Positions 18,295-27,310 of a DNA stretch of 64,000 nucleotides are shown here, piece after piece; the stretch's first letter is position 1, and every line of letters begins with the position of its first letter. The notes beneath the pieces were generated by a model. It was not told where the DNA came from and did not search any database. It was given only the letters and a program-made list of their open reading frames with translations. The stretch spans positions 1,612,001 through 1,676,000 of the forward strand of contig CP025323.1 of the NCBI GenBank assembly GCA_004014935.1. Reading direction: 5' to 3'. This stretch comes from Saccharomycopsis malanga (lineage: Eukaryota; Ascomycota; Saccharomycetes; Ascoideales; Saccharomycopsidaceae). The position numbers and the translations under genes are program-made.

Positions 18295-19482
18295 ATGACT
18301 CCTTCCATTTCGTATCAATGTGCCGATTCATATATCAATCATGATATTGCCGACAATTTGGATTCCAGCGATGCTTTTGAAGGACCTGAAAAATTATTGG
18401 AATTATGGCTCTGTCCTGATGCTTGTTTACCTAACGGTGGGTTACGTTCCATTCCAATCAAAGAACTCGAATCACTATTAGAATCCATCAACTGCAAAAT
18501 CCTATCTAGCGTTAGCTCCTCCAGTCTCGATGCTTATTTGTTATCTGAGTCTTCAATGTTTGTTTTCAATAATAAAATCATTTTGAAAACTTGTGGAACC
18601 ACCACAACTTTGTTATGTCTTGACAAACTCTTTTCTCTTGCCAAAAAGTACTTGAATTGGGATTTGACGGTTAATCAACCTTTCAAAGTGTTTTATTCCA
18701 GACGATCCTTCATGTTCCCACACAAACAAGTCCATATCCATCGCAGTTGGAATAATGAAGTCGAGTATTTAGAAACCTTTTTTGTCAATGGCGATTCCTA
18801 TATTGTAGGCAAATCCAATAAAGACCATTGGCATTTGTTCACCGCTGGTGTTGGCTTCAACCATACCAACACTCTACAAGTCAATTCTTCTATGGCTTCT
18901 TCTATTTCCAAAGCAAAACTTGCTGGAGAATTTAAAGACCAAACATTTGAAGTCTTGATGACAAAATTGTCTGCTCAATGTGCTGCCCAGTTCAACACTG
19001 CTGAATTCTCTCCTTCAGATGTTGCGTTTGACGGCCATAAAATCGGTGAACAAACCTTCAAAAGTTCAGGCCTTGCTGATCTTTACAATATCCAAGGTAA
19101 AAATTCCATCAGTAGCAATTGTTTCAGTTTCAACCCTTGTGGCTTCTCATCCAATTCCATCATTAATAATGATACGTACTACACCTTACATATCACCCCA
19201 GAACGTGGCTGGTCTTATGCAAGCTTTGAAACTAACGTCAATCCAGCAGAATTGAATACAAACAATTTGCAGGTCTTACATAAAGTCTTGGACATTTTTC
19301 AACCAGGTGTCTTTTGCTTCACAATCTTTGAGCTCAAAGACGAGTTTTCAAAACCATCTGCCACCTCTAATAGTTTGAAATTGTTGAGTAACGTTCTCAT
19401 TGAAGGCTATAAAAGAGTAGAACGTATTGTCTACGATATTGACGAGTACGAGTTATTGTACGTAAACTTTGTAAAGGCCTAG
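18295..19482 (+). CDS. SPE2: S-adenosylmethionine decarboxylase proenzyme
   Basis: The 395-aa product makes decarboxylated SAM, the aminopropyl donor for spermidine and spermine. The family is translated as a proenzyme that cuts itself to create a pyruvoyl cofactor. The cleavage motif YLLSESSMFV is intact, with Glu85-Ser86 as the scissile pair. The catalytic Cys100 lies in LKTCGTTTTLLCLDKLF. The N-terminal EGPEKLLELW element and the late HITPERGWSYASFETN segment (processing His and substrate contacts) are present. Length equals S. cerevisiae Spe2 (396 aa). The first in-frame ATG gives a normal N-terminus. There is no intron and nothing is missing. Confidence 0.95.
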   Translation: MTPSISYQCADSYINHDIADNLDSSDAFEGPEKLLELWLCPDACLPNGGLRSIPIKELESLLESINCKILSSVSSSSLDAYLLSESSMFVFNNKIILKTCGTTTTLLCLDKLFSLAKKYLNWDLTVNQPFKVFYSRRSFMFPHKQVHIHRSWNNEVEYLETFFVNGDSYIVGKSNKDHWHLFTAGVGFNHTNTLQVNSSMASSISKAKLAGEFKDQTFEVLMTKLSAQCAAQFNTAEFSPSDVAFDGHKIGEQTFKSSGLADLYNIQGKNSISSNCFSFNPCGFSSNSIINNDTYYTLHITPERGWSYASFETNVNPAELNTNNLQVLHKVLDIFQPGVFCFTIFELKDEFSKPSATSNSLKLLSNVLIEGYKRVERIVYDIDEYELLYVNFVKA

Positions 19483-20069
19483 AGGCTCGGTATTATGAGT
19501 CTGTTTTGAAAATAATAGAGTCATGGTTTTGAAAGCTTCTCTTAACTTTTTTTTCTCTTCTCTTTTCTGAATTTTTCGAACATGTCATAGAATAAAATTA
19601 TATATGATAAAATAAAGTGTACTTCATCTTAAATTATACTTTTAAGTTGCACAGGTTCTTTACGTGTTTAATTAAGCGAAAATGAAACAGTATAATGATT
19701 AGTGGATGACTTGGCGCAAACTTAGTTATCTATACAATTTAACCCACAATCGAAATTTTAGAAAAAATTACTAAAAACTTTGAAAGACAGATAGCCAGTT
19801 GGTCTCTTTCTAGACTTGCTTGCACCTTCTAATGGCTCCACATTATTTTACAGTAGTGTATTATCAATTCGAAAGCACTTAATTTTCCATATCATAATCA
19901 TCCATAAATATTTTTTATTTATACAATTGATATATCTCATAAGTACACAAAACTTCTCTCTGTATACTGACAATATCTTTTGTTTAATGTTAAATGGTGC
20001 AGCATGAATTTTTGATTGCACAACCCAAAACACCTAGAATATATCATACAACCTTTTTCTGCAAAATTC
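19483..20069. other. SPE2 3' flank, no gene
   Basis: About 590 bp of AT-rich DNA. A 61-63 codon frame on each strand near 19816-20033 has no protein-like features. Confidence 0.4.
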
Positions 20070-20146
20070 ACATGGCCGAGTGAGCAAGTGCGAAATTTTC
20101 AGTATCAAAGATTGCAGGTTCGATTCCTGCTCTAACCTTGTTTTTT
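20070..20146 (+). other. tRNA-like Pol III element with strong A/B boxes
   Basis: TGGCCGAGTGAGCAAGTGCG is a good Leu/Ser-type A box, and GCAGGTTCGATTCCTGC a perfect B box with a fully paired 5-bp T stem. A T7 terminator follows within 12 bp. The acceptor 3' strand (TCTAACC) has no partner upstream (ATTCACA), and the anticodon loop lacks U33. It is therefore a pseudogene or a non-tRNA Pol III transcript. Confidence 0.45.
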
Positions 20147-20254
20147 TATTGATCATGAATTTACTCAAGTGGGTTTAACCTTATCTCAAATTGATTATCT
20201 TTTTATATTATGGTAGAGCTAAAAAGTCAACACTTTGAATTAAGAAAGCGATTT

Positions 20255-22171
20255 CTAGACTAGAATAAAGTTGCTGACATCTTCTAATGAGTTGTTGATT
20301 AATCTGTCAAGGTCAGTTTCATAGTGTTTATTAGTGGAGATAGAACAAGAGGCCCCGTTTGATATTTCCTTGTGCAAACAAGGCTTTTCTATACGTTTGA
20401 TGTGTTGTGAATCATGGCTTTCAGAGGTCACAGGTTTTGCTAGGATTCTAGTGCCATGAGCATTGATTGTTGAAGATCTTTTTAAAGTGTTGGTGTTATG
20501 CTGTTTCGGTTTCTCGGTCAGCGAAGTATCAACGGATTTAATGCTGACATTGTCTTTGCGCTCAGTTTCGATTGGTGACTGTTGTGCTGAGTTTAATTCA
20601 GGTAGTGAAGAGTATTCAAAAGGCGATAATGGACTCAAAACTGTAATATTGTCATAGACTTTGAAAAACCTGTTTTTCACGACACTACTGGCCATCGTCT
20701 TGTAATTGGCCAACGTGGAAGGCTGTATATTGCCACTGACCAAGACCTTGTAGGTTCTGGAAACAAAGGCAGTAGTGAAGCTTGGAATCAAGTCTGAAGG
20801 ACATTGTAAATATGAACATCCAGAAGTGGTTTTGTTATTCCAGAAGTATCTGTTATCAAAATTATGGTAATAGACTTGTTGACGGTACATGGTGTCTTTT
20901 GAAAGCAGATCCTCAAAGGGCTCAAATAATGTAGGCAAGAGGGTGATTTCCAATTTGAAACTGGTGCCGGTTTTCAAAAGGTTTACTGTATGGAATTCCC
21001 GCTCTTCAGAAAAGGCATACGAACCTATTGGTTTGGTGACAGATATGAAATCTATTTTGAGGTTATTGAGATACAAGAAGTCTATTTTCTTGTTATCATG
21101 AGTGGTGATGGTCTGAGGGTCTGATTTGGAGACCAAAAATAGTTTCATATCTAGCTTTTTACCAGCAACCACTCGACCATCCTCTGGGAGTTCTAACTGG
21201 AAATAAAACTCGGTTTTTGGCTGCTGTTTAGCACATTGCAGCTCACTAGTAATCAACGGTTTAAATTTCATGGACTTTTTCGAAAGTCCCATGTTCTGAA
21301 AGTATGTGTTTAAAGAACTGTAACTAGTGGAGGGCGTGAGGGAGCTCCCAATACTTTTTGTTGACCTCGTGAAGACCAGGTTTTCTGTAGCGTAGCATGA
21401 CAGTTGATTGGATGAGGAAAGAGAGGTATGATTAGGCCCTTTTTTAAAAAATCTCAAGACAGGTTTCTTGGGAGAACCAAACTGGAAGGAGGTATCAATC
21501 AGACTATTGGAAGACACCACTTTGTTTTGAGACAGTAGGCGGTCATGATAATGTATTGGTAAAGCAAAAACATTGCTGGTGTTGACACGGTGAGGCTGGT
21601 GAAAACATTGTAAGGATTTGTTAAATTCAGGCTGACGAGGGACAAAAGTTACTTTTTTGGTGGTACAATCGATGATTTTGAGATCCTTTCCTTTAATAAA
21701 GAGGCGAAGTTTATAATTCACCGAAGCAAACTTGGATTCATTGAAGGTTGGGGGAAGCAGAAAGAGTAAATCGTCAGTACTGAAACCATCAATATTTGGA
21801 CTGGCAGCTTGAGATTCCCGAAATTCAATATTACGCAGAGGAATTGTGATATCAAAAGGGAAAGCATAGTCACCAGGAGCTACAAGAAATTCGGCTTGAG
21901 TATCTTCAACATTATGTTCATGAGGAAAATTAGGATACACTTTCTGTTTGATATATGTTTCCCGATAAATGTGGTCTGTAGTGACATTATATTTTGTCTT
22001 TGCCTTTGCAAGACCGTCAAACACAACATCTATTCGGTTTATAGCTAAAGTGTGGATGACCTTGATATTAACAGTTCCGCGAAGCTGGTCATTGTTGGTG
22101 AAAACATAGTCGTTTCTAGCAGAAGGATATAATTGGATATCTAAAATGCAAGAGGCCTTGGAAGAGCCCAT
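20255..22171 (-). CDS. Arrestin-domain protein (alpha-arrestin-like)
   Basis: The 638-aa product starts MGSSKASCILDIQLYPS. Residues ~5-190 show the arrestin_N pattern: a polar strand, LRGTVNIKVIHTLAINRIDV, a YP...H..E stretch, and GDYAFPFDITIPLRNIEF, then KLRLFIKGKD. Residues ~300-490 fit arrestin_C, with ELPEDGRVVAGKKLDMKLFL and DFISVTKPIGSYAFSEEREF. The tail is Ser/Thr-rich. Yeast alpha-arrestins recruit the Rsp5 ubiquitin ligase to plasma-membrane transporters. I find no PPxY motif, so if it acts this way it would need a variant motif, as Art10-like or Bul-type members do. The exact paralog (ART5/ART10 type) is not resolved. The gene is divergent from CAT2. Confidence 0.7.
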   Translation of the reverse strand: MGSSKASCILDIQLYPSARNDYVFTNNDQLRGTVNIKVIHTLAINRIDVVFDGLAKAKTKYNVTTDHIYRETYIKQKVYPNFPHEHNVEDTQAEFLVAPGDYAFPFDITIPLRNIEFRESQAASPNIDGFSTDDLLFLLPPTFNESKFASVNYKLRLFIKGKDLKIIDCTTKKVTFVPRQPEFNKSLQCFHQPHRVNTSNVFALPIHYHDRLLSQNKVVSSNSLIDTSFQFGSPKKPVLRFFKKGPNHTSLSSSNQLSCYATENLVFTRSTKSIGSSLTPSTSYSSLNTYFQNMGLSKKSMKFKPLITSELQCAKQQPKTEFYFQLELPEDGRVVAGKKLDMKLFLVSKSDPQTITTHDNKKIDFLYLNNLKIDFISVTKPIGSYAFSEEREFHTVNLLKTGTSFKLEITLLPTLFEPFEDLLSKDTMYRQQVYYHNFDNRYFWNNKTTSGCSYLQCPSDLIPSFTTAFVSRTYKVLVSGNIQPSTLANYKTMASSVVKNRFFKVYDNITVLSPLSPFEYSSLPELNSAQQSPIETERKDNVSIKSVDTSLTEKPKQHNTNTLKRSSTINAHGTRILAKPVTSESHDSQHIKRIEKPCLHKEISNGASCSISTNKHYETDLDRLINNSLEDVSNFILV

Positions 22172-22904
22172 GATAAATAGTGTAATATTGATGCTAATGA
22201 ATTATCCTCAATATTGTTGATTTGAATGAAATGATCCAGTTATTAAATGATTGTCTCAATATATATCAGGTCTATGAATTCGTCAAACTTTATATTTTAA
22301 AGCCCACGTCTTTTGAGTATGCCTCAAACCGTTGAATTTGAATCCCACAAGTAATTACAACTGACAAGATGAGGAAATCAGGGGCTTTAATAGCTCAGTA
22401 TCAATTCTACGCTAAATACACAATATAGAATTGAACTACGTTAGAACAATACAAGTATTGTCAGATGTGTAGACCAGGACACTAGTGCGAAAGCTATCTC
22501 GAGGCTGAAATGTATCAAAGATTTGCTACTTGATGTTGAGTGTACAGGAAGTTGGTTAGTATGGCAGTCAATGCATGGTGAACAGTTTTCCGAATAGATG
22601 ATCAGGGTGTGCAGTTCGCAATTGAATATCAAGAAATGAAATGAGTTTTTTGACAAAAATACAAAACACAATCTTGTCAAATTATTTGATAGGCCATTTA
22701 AAAAAGTACCATAAGCGGAAAGAACACGATACCATTGGTACCTGTGGGACATATCAACTCACACGACATCTTCCCTTTTTTGCTATTTACGTTTCTGCTT
22801 TACTTTAGACTATCCCAAGTGTGCAAATCCACATTGTATGACAATCTACAGGGCTGGAATGGGATTTGAAGATATATTTTAGTTCAGTAAATGAAATAAG
22901 TCAT
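22172..22904. other. Intergenic region, no gene recognised
   Basis: The arrestin gene's upstream region. A 103-codon minus-strand frame at 22441-22752 is rich in Cys, Ser and His without family resemblance and is not called. Confidence 0.4.
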
Positions 22905-22968
22905 TAATAATGATAATAATTATATTATTTCATATTTCGATCCCAGTAAATATCAATTTCGTACATAA
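22905..22968 (-). mobile_element. SINE copy g, 5'-truncated tail
   Basis: On the minus strand it reads TACGAAATTGATATTTACTG, GGATCGAAATATGAAATAAT, then an (ATT)-rich tail. Only the last ~60 bp of the element remain. ATAAG occurs on both sides, too short to call a duplication. Confidence 0.65.
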
Positions 22969-23097
22969 GCTGGCCTTGGTTTCTCCATTCTCCGTTTTCT
23001 TGGCATCAAATGGACTTACACTATAGTTGACAAAGGGTGATATTAAAGAATTGATTAGATGTGATATTTGATAGGCATTCAGTAAAACACACATTGA

Positions 23098-23175
23098 GGG
23101 GCACGCTAGCTCAGTGGTTAGAGTGCTTGAAAAAGAGAAAAGCAGGTCCCCGGTTCGAACCGCGAAGTATTATTA
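23098..23175 (+). mobile_element. SINE head fragment, best tRNA likeness
   Basis: GCTAGCTCAGTGGTTAGAGT is a near-perfect A box. Next comes CTTGAAAAAGAGAAAAGCAGG, the SINE module in place of an anticodon arm, then CCCCGGTTCGAACCGCG, a B box with a mostly paired T stem. The expected acceptor strands (GGCACGC and AAGTATT) do not pair. This copy best shows how the SINE head derives from a tRNA gene. Confidence 0.6.
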
Positions 23176-23469
23176 GTTAAACTTCTTGTTATAATAAGTA
23201 AGAATTGATGAGAATAATGATAAGAAGCAACTTTTCTAAAACCTTTTTTCTGAAAATTTACAAATAGTTATTCGCACATCTGGACGACTATCAAATATAT
23301 AAATTATGAAGCTATTATACTAATATTCAGCCTTTTAGACGTCAACCTACTGTAATAATATACAATCTTCTAAACAACTTGTCGACTACTTTCGATTGAC
23401 ATTTCGTACTAGTTGTCAGCATATTTTGGGAAAAAGAATCTACAGATTTTGAACAATCATACAAACACC

Positions 23470-23628
23470 ATGGCCCTTAGGGTGATCAGAATCCCGGAAT
23501 CCGCAGGTCCAGCCGATCTCCTTTTCTCCGTAATCAACCGTTTGACAGATGATGCGATATTACAATGTATACTAGTATATAACCACATGATTTCCTGTTT
23601 CAATCCTGATTCCAGCGGGTTGTTTTGA
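23470..23628 (+). promoter_or_regulatory. Candidate upstream ORF of CAT2
   Basis: An ATG (CACCATGG context) opens a 52-codon frame beginning MALRVIRIPESAGPADLLFS. It stops 17 bp before the CAT2 ATG and is out of frame with it. It could be a translated uORF, or an alternative first exon, although no branch point is seen. Confidence 0.35.
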
Positions 23629-23645
23629 CTATTATACAAACACCC

Positions 23646-25583
23646 ATGTCTTTCGGAAAGCCGTTGCTTCACAGCAGTATTTTGTCACGATTCAACATGC
23701 CGGTTCCAGTAGCATCTCTCAAGAGACTGAAAGGATTGCACAGTAGCAGTACTGTTAAGGGACATATGCTCAAACATGCTCATGAACTACCAAACTTGCC
23801 TGTCCCGGACCTCGAGTCCACTGCAAAGACCTACTTGCAATCTATTAAGCCGTTAGTTGCCAGTGACGAGCAGTATCAGGCGATAAAGGCCAAGTTGGAC
23901 AGGTTTGTTCAACCCGGAGGCCTCGGGGAAACTCTTCAACAACGTTTGAAAGAAAGAGCCTCTAAAACTGACAACTGGATCAGCGAATGGTGGGATAACG
24001 ATTCATATTTAGCATACCGTGACCCTGTTGTTCCTTACGTCAGCTATTTCTTCAGCCATGCTCACAACTTGTTGCCATACAATTTGGAACATTCGCAGTT
24101 GAAAAAGGCAACCTTATTGGTGGACAAGATTTTAGATTTCAAGCATGCTGTAGGCCTGGAAAACTTTCCTCCCGAAGTGGTTAAAGGAACCCCTTATTGT
24201 ATGAATGGCTTCACGTTGATGTTCAACAACTGCAGAATCCCCGGGGAATCTGCGGACGACACTGCCAAGTTTTCTCAGACTGACTTGAAGAACCAGTTTC
24301 TCATTGTCGTCAAAAACAACCGTTTCTACAAGTTGTACCATCATGATGCCACTGGCAAAAAACTCGACCACTACCAGATTCTCAAAGGATTGCAGAAAAT
24401 CGTAGAGGATGCTGATGCTAAAAACGGTGCTTTCCAGCAACCGGCTGTAGGCGCCTTGACCACTTTAAACAGAGACAAATGGTATTCTGCATTCACTAGA
24501 TTGTACAACTATTCTGTCATCAATGCCAATTCGTTCACCGACATTTTCAGATCTTCCTTTGTCTTGTGCCTTGACAATGTTTCCCCAATTTCCTTCGAAG
24601 AACGCTCCAGAAACTGCTGGCATGGAGACGGCAAAAACCGCTATTTCGACAAGCCTCTCCAGTTCTTTGTAGGAGCCAACGGAGCCTCTGGCTTCCTAGG
24701 CGAACATTCCCGCATGGATGGCACGCCAAACTTGACTTTGAACAATTACATTTTGCAGGAATTGTCTAAATACAAACAATACGACGTCTTTGACAAATTG
24801 GCTCCTACAGAAACTGAGCTCATTGAACAAGAGCCTCTGGAATTGAAATTCGACATTCCTTTTGACATTGCTCACACTATCAAACAAGCTGAAGAAGAGT
24901 TTGTAAAAACTACTGTAGATGGCCATCTTCTCAAGGTGTGGAGATACCAAGGCTTTGGCAAGAACTTGATCAAAAAATTCAACACCTCGCCAGACGCATT
25001 CATCCAAATCTTGATCCAGTTGGCTTATTACAAGTATACAGGCACCTTGAAACCAACTTACGAATCCGCAACCACCAGAAAATACAAATTTGGCCGTACA
25101 GAGACTAACCGTACAGTCTCCTCAGAAGTCAAGGCTTTTGTAGAAACATTCCATCGTCCAGCAGCATCGCTTCAAGACAAAATCAACGCTTATCGTGATG
25201 CTATCAAACAGCAAAACAATTACATAAAACTTGCTTCCAACGGTTTGGCGGTTGATAGACACATTTATGGTCTCAAGAAACTGCTCAAACCTGGCGAAAA
25301 AGATGACTTTTTGTCCGATCCAATGACTAGTTATTCTAGCACTTGGTACTTGTCAACTTCACAGTTGAGCTCTGAATACTTTGACGGTTACGGTTGGTCA
25401 GAGGTCCATGAACTCGGCCTTGGTTTGCCCTACGTCATCAATAAGGATTGGTTGAATATCACCATCACTTGTCGTAAAGATAACCCCGCTGGATTGCATC
25501 CAGACAGAATGCACTACTATTTGACTGTTGCTGCAGACGAGTTAAAAGAGGTGTTATCCAGCGAGTTGAAGAGCAAGTTGTGA
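23646..25583 (+). CDS. CAT2: Carnitine O-acetyltransferase, mitochondrial and peroxisomal
   Basis: The 645-aa product (from ATG 23646, MSFGKPLLHSSILSRF) reversibly moves acetyl groups between CoA and carnitine so that acetyl units can leave peroxisomes and enter mitochondria. The choline/carnitine acyltransferase fold is complete: the catalytic His lies in LGEHSRMDGTPNL. The CoA and carnitine site motifs follow, including TETNRTVSSEV and STSQLSSEYFDGYGWSEVHE. The N-terminus is basic and acid-poor, like a mitochondrial presequence. The C-terminus ends in -SKL, a type 1 peroxisomal signal. A second in-frame ATG at 23697 would drop part of the presequence, which would allow dual targeting by start choice, as in Saccharomyces. 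A 52-codon uORF lies just upstream. Confidence 0.95.
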   Translation: MSFGKPLLHSSILSRFNMPVPVASLKRLKGLHSSSTVKGHMLKHAHELPNLPVPDLESTAKTYLQSIKPLVASDEQYQAIKAKLDRFVQPGGLGETLQQRLKERASKTDNWISEWWDNDSYLAYRDPVVPYVSYFFSHAHNLLPYNLEHSQLKKATLLVDKILDFKHAVGLENFPPEVVKGTPYCMNGFTLMFNNCRIPGESADDTAKFSQTDLKNQFLIVVKNNRFYKLYHHDATGKKLDHYQILKGLQKIVEDADAKNGAFQQPAVGALTTLNRDKWYSAFTRLYNYSVINANSFTDIFRSSFVLCLDNVSPISFEERSRNCWHGDGKNRYFDKPLQFFVGANGASGFLGEHSRMDGTPNLTLNNYILQELSKYKQYDVFDKLAPTETELIEQEPLELKFDIPFDIAHTIKQAEEEFVKTTVDGHLLKVWRYQGFGKNLIKKFNTSPDAFIQILIQLAYYKYTGTLKPTYESATTRKYKFGRTETNRTVSSEVKAFVETFHRPAASLQDKINAYRDAIKQQNNYIKLASNGLAVDRHIYGLKKLLKPGEKDDFLSDPMTSYSSTWYLSTSQLSSEYFDGYGWSEVHELGLGLPYVINKDWLNITITCRKDNPAGLHPDRMHYYLTVAADELKEVLSSELKSKL

Positions 25584-26150
25584 AAGGCCAAGCTTTATAG
25601 ACTTTAAATGTGTCATTAATTTACGAAAGAGTATATAACTTGGAAACCGAGATTAAAAAATAGTTGGGAATTTAAAAGTTTTATGTCCGAAATGTAGTTG
25701 TCCAATAAAAAGATATGCAAATGTTGTCTGTTCTGTTCCATGTTTATTGTTTCTTTAATATCTTCTAATTAAAACGACCTTTTCTAAAAAAATTTTCTGC
25801 ATAACTAAATAGGAATTTTCAGTTTTAACCTGATGAATGCAACTAATATATTTTTTGGCGTATTTAATAGCATTTCATCTAGTACATTTCAAAAGTTTTA
25901 TTAGCTAAATTAAGCAGTTGTCTGTTCTGATCCATATTCACTGTTTCTTTAATATCATCTAATTTAAATGACCTTTTCAAATAAACTTTAGCATAACTAA
26001 ATACGGATTTTCAGTTTTAACCTGATAAATGCAAAACAAGCCTTTATTATAAATATCATGGTGCAAATATATAATTATAATAATTACAATGCTAAAAAAC
26101 TTGGAAAACTGTTCCGTCCTCTTTCCATATCAAAAACAACAAAAATACAC
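25584..26150. repeat. Direct duplication in the CAT2/YAR1 3' flanks
   Basis: Two ~115-bp copies, 25722-25836 and 25918-26033, are spaced about 196 bp apart. Both start TTGTCTGTTCTG and share GTTTCTTTAATATC, ACCTTTTC, GCATAACTAAATA and TTTTCAGTTTTAACCTGAT. They lie between the convergent ends of CAT2 and YAR1. No gene is seen. Confidence 0.7.
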
Positions 26151-26780
26151 CTATAAACTCAATCCTTGTGTCTTCTCTACCAACGCCTTCTCCTGTTTCT
26201 GTTTGCTCAATTCTGCTTTAGCAGCAATAGCTTCTTTGGTAACTTCATCAATTTCCTTTCCTGGCTTAAATGTAGGCTCTTCTGGATTAAGAGCTGAACC
26301 AGCCCGCACAACCGTGTCTTTTCCTTCTTCTTCTGGATCAAGCGAGTATTTTTGTAAAAAGTATTCTTCGATAACTTCTTTATTATTGTTTTCTGCTTCA
26401 AAAACAGCATCGTGATCCACTTTATTCTTAAGAAACGCATCGGCATTATATTCCTCGCAAAGAAGTTTTACAATTTCCAAATGACCATTCAATGCCGCCC
26501 AGTGTAAAGCTGTGTTTCCCGAACTGTTCTGTGCATTCACAAATCCCTGAAGCTTGACATCATCAGAAGCCACCAAAGAAAGAAGAAACTTGACCACCTC
26601 GAGATGGCCATTTGCCGAGGCCATATGTATGAGGGTTGAATCTGTGCTTTTGTCACGGATGGTATAAAGAAGTTGATGGTCGATTTCCTCAAAAATCTGC
26701 TTGAGAGACTCAAGCTCACCATATCTGGCTTCATCCACAATATATTCTACTTCTTCTGCACTCAATGTTGTCTGGACCAT
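26151..26780 (-). CDS. YAR1: Ankyrin-repeat chaperone of ribosomal protein Rps3
   Basis: The 209-aa product matches S. cerevisiae Yar1 (200 aa) along its length: an N-terminal [20 protein letters not shown] helix pair, then ankyrin repeats [20 protein letters not shown] and [20 protein letters not shown]. The capping segment [20 protein letters not shown] and the acidic linker [14 protein letters not shown] follow. Yar1 binds newly made Rps3, keeps it soluble and carries it to the nucleus for 40S assembly; that role is transferred by orthology. The C-terminal 40 residues are charged and helical. The gene is divergent from RKM4, another ribosome-protein factor, with 530 bp between the starts. 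Confidence 0.92.
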   Translation of the reverse strand: MVQTTLSAEEVEYIVDEARYGELESLKQIFEEIDHQLLYTIRDKSTDSTLIHMASANGHLEVVKFLLSLVASDDVKLQGFVNAQNSSGNTALHWAALNGHLEIVKLLCEEYNADAFLKNKVDHDAVFEAENNNKEVIEEYFLQKYSLDPEEEGKDTVVRAGSALNPEEPTFKPGKEIDEVTKEAIAAKAELSKQKQEKALVEKTQGLSL

Positions 26781-27213
26781 TTTGCAATTTACTTTTTTCA
26801 GAACCTATTACTACCAACTTATTTTCCTTGTTATAACTATCTGCCAAACACGTCAAACTTGCCGTATTATACTTTTTCACCTTCTTTAACACACTCGTCA
26901 CCTATCATTATTATACCATTCTCTATCACTCTAATGTTGAAAAATTTTTAATCTGCACAAAGCACGTGGCTATATGCACAGCCTGCATAACTAATATTGA
27001 GGATAATGTGAGTTATTTGAGTTAGTTATGGCTATTTTTTTATTAATAAAATAGTATTTTCGTGTGTCATTTATAATCCTGAGCTTTTAAATCGTTTTAA
27101 TCGTGTAAAATGGTTGAAATAAGTGTATAAAGTGGGCTGGTTATGACCTAGGGCATTATGCGATGAGATGCGGAAAAAAAATTTATGCATGAAGTGAAAA
27201 ATATTCTACCTGA
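26781..27213. promoter_or_regulatory. Divergent YAR1/RKM4 promoter region
   Basis: AT-rich intergenic DNA without any gene. No ribosome-biogenesis promoter motif was recognised with confidence. Confidence 0.35.
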
Positions 27214-27254
27214 GAATAATAATAAGAGTGTCTTATAAATCGAGCCCAGTACAT
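27214..27254 (-). mobile_element. SINE copy h, very short 5'-truncated tail with target-site duplication
   Basis: On the minus strand it reads AATGTACTGGGCTCGATTTA, TAAGACACTC and then (TTA)3. Direct repeats flank it: TTCTACCTGAGAA (27204-27216) and TTCTACATAAGAA (27255-27267), 11 of 13 identical. It sits in the RKM4 promoter, about 45 bp before the ATG. Confidence 0.75.
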
Positions 27255-27310
27255 TTCTACATAAGAAGAGTGGCATTATTTGAAATAACTAACGTATATT
27301 CAGGTGGAAA

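Noticed and set aside
22441-22752. 103-codon minus-strand frame
   Set aside because: No recognisable motifs and unlikely composition; lies in an upstream region with no support for transcription.
23098-23175. A working tRNA gene
   Set aside because: A and B boxes are excellent but the acceptor strands do not pair and the anticodon arm is replaced by the SINE module.
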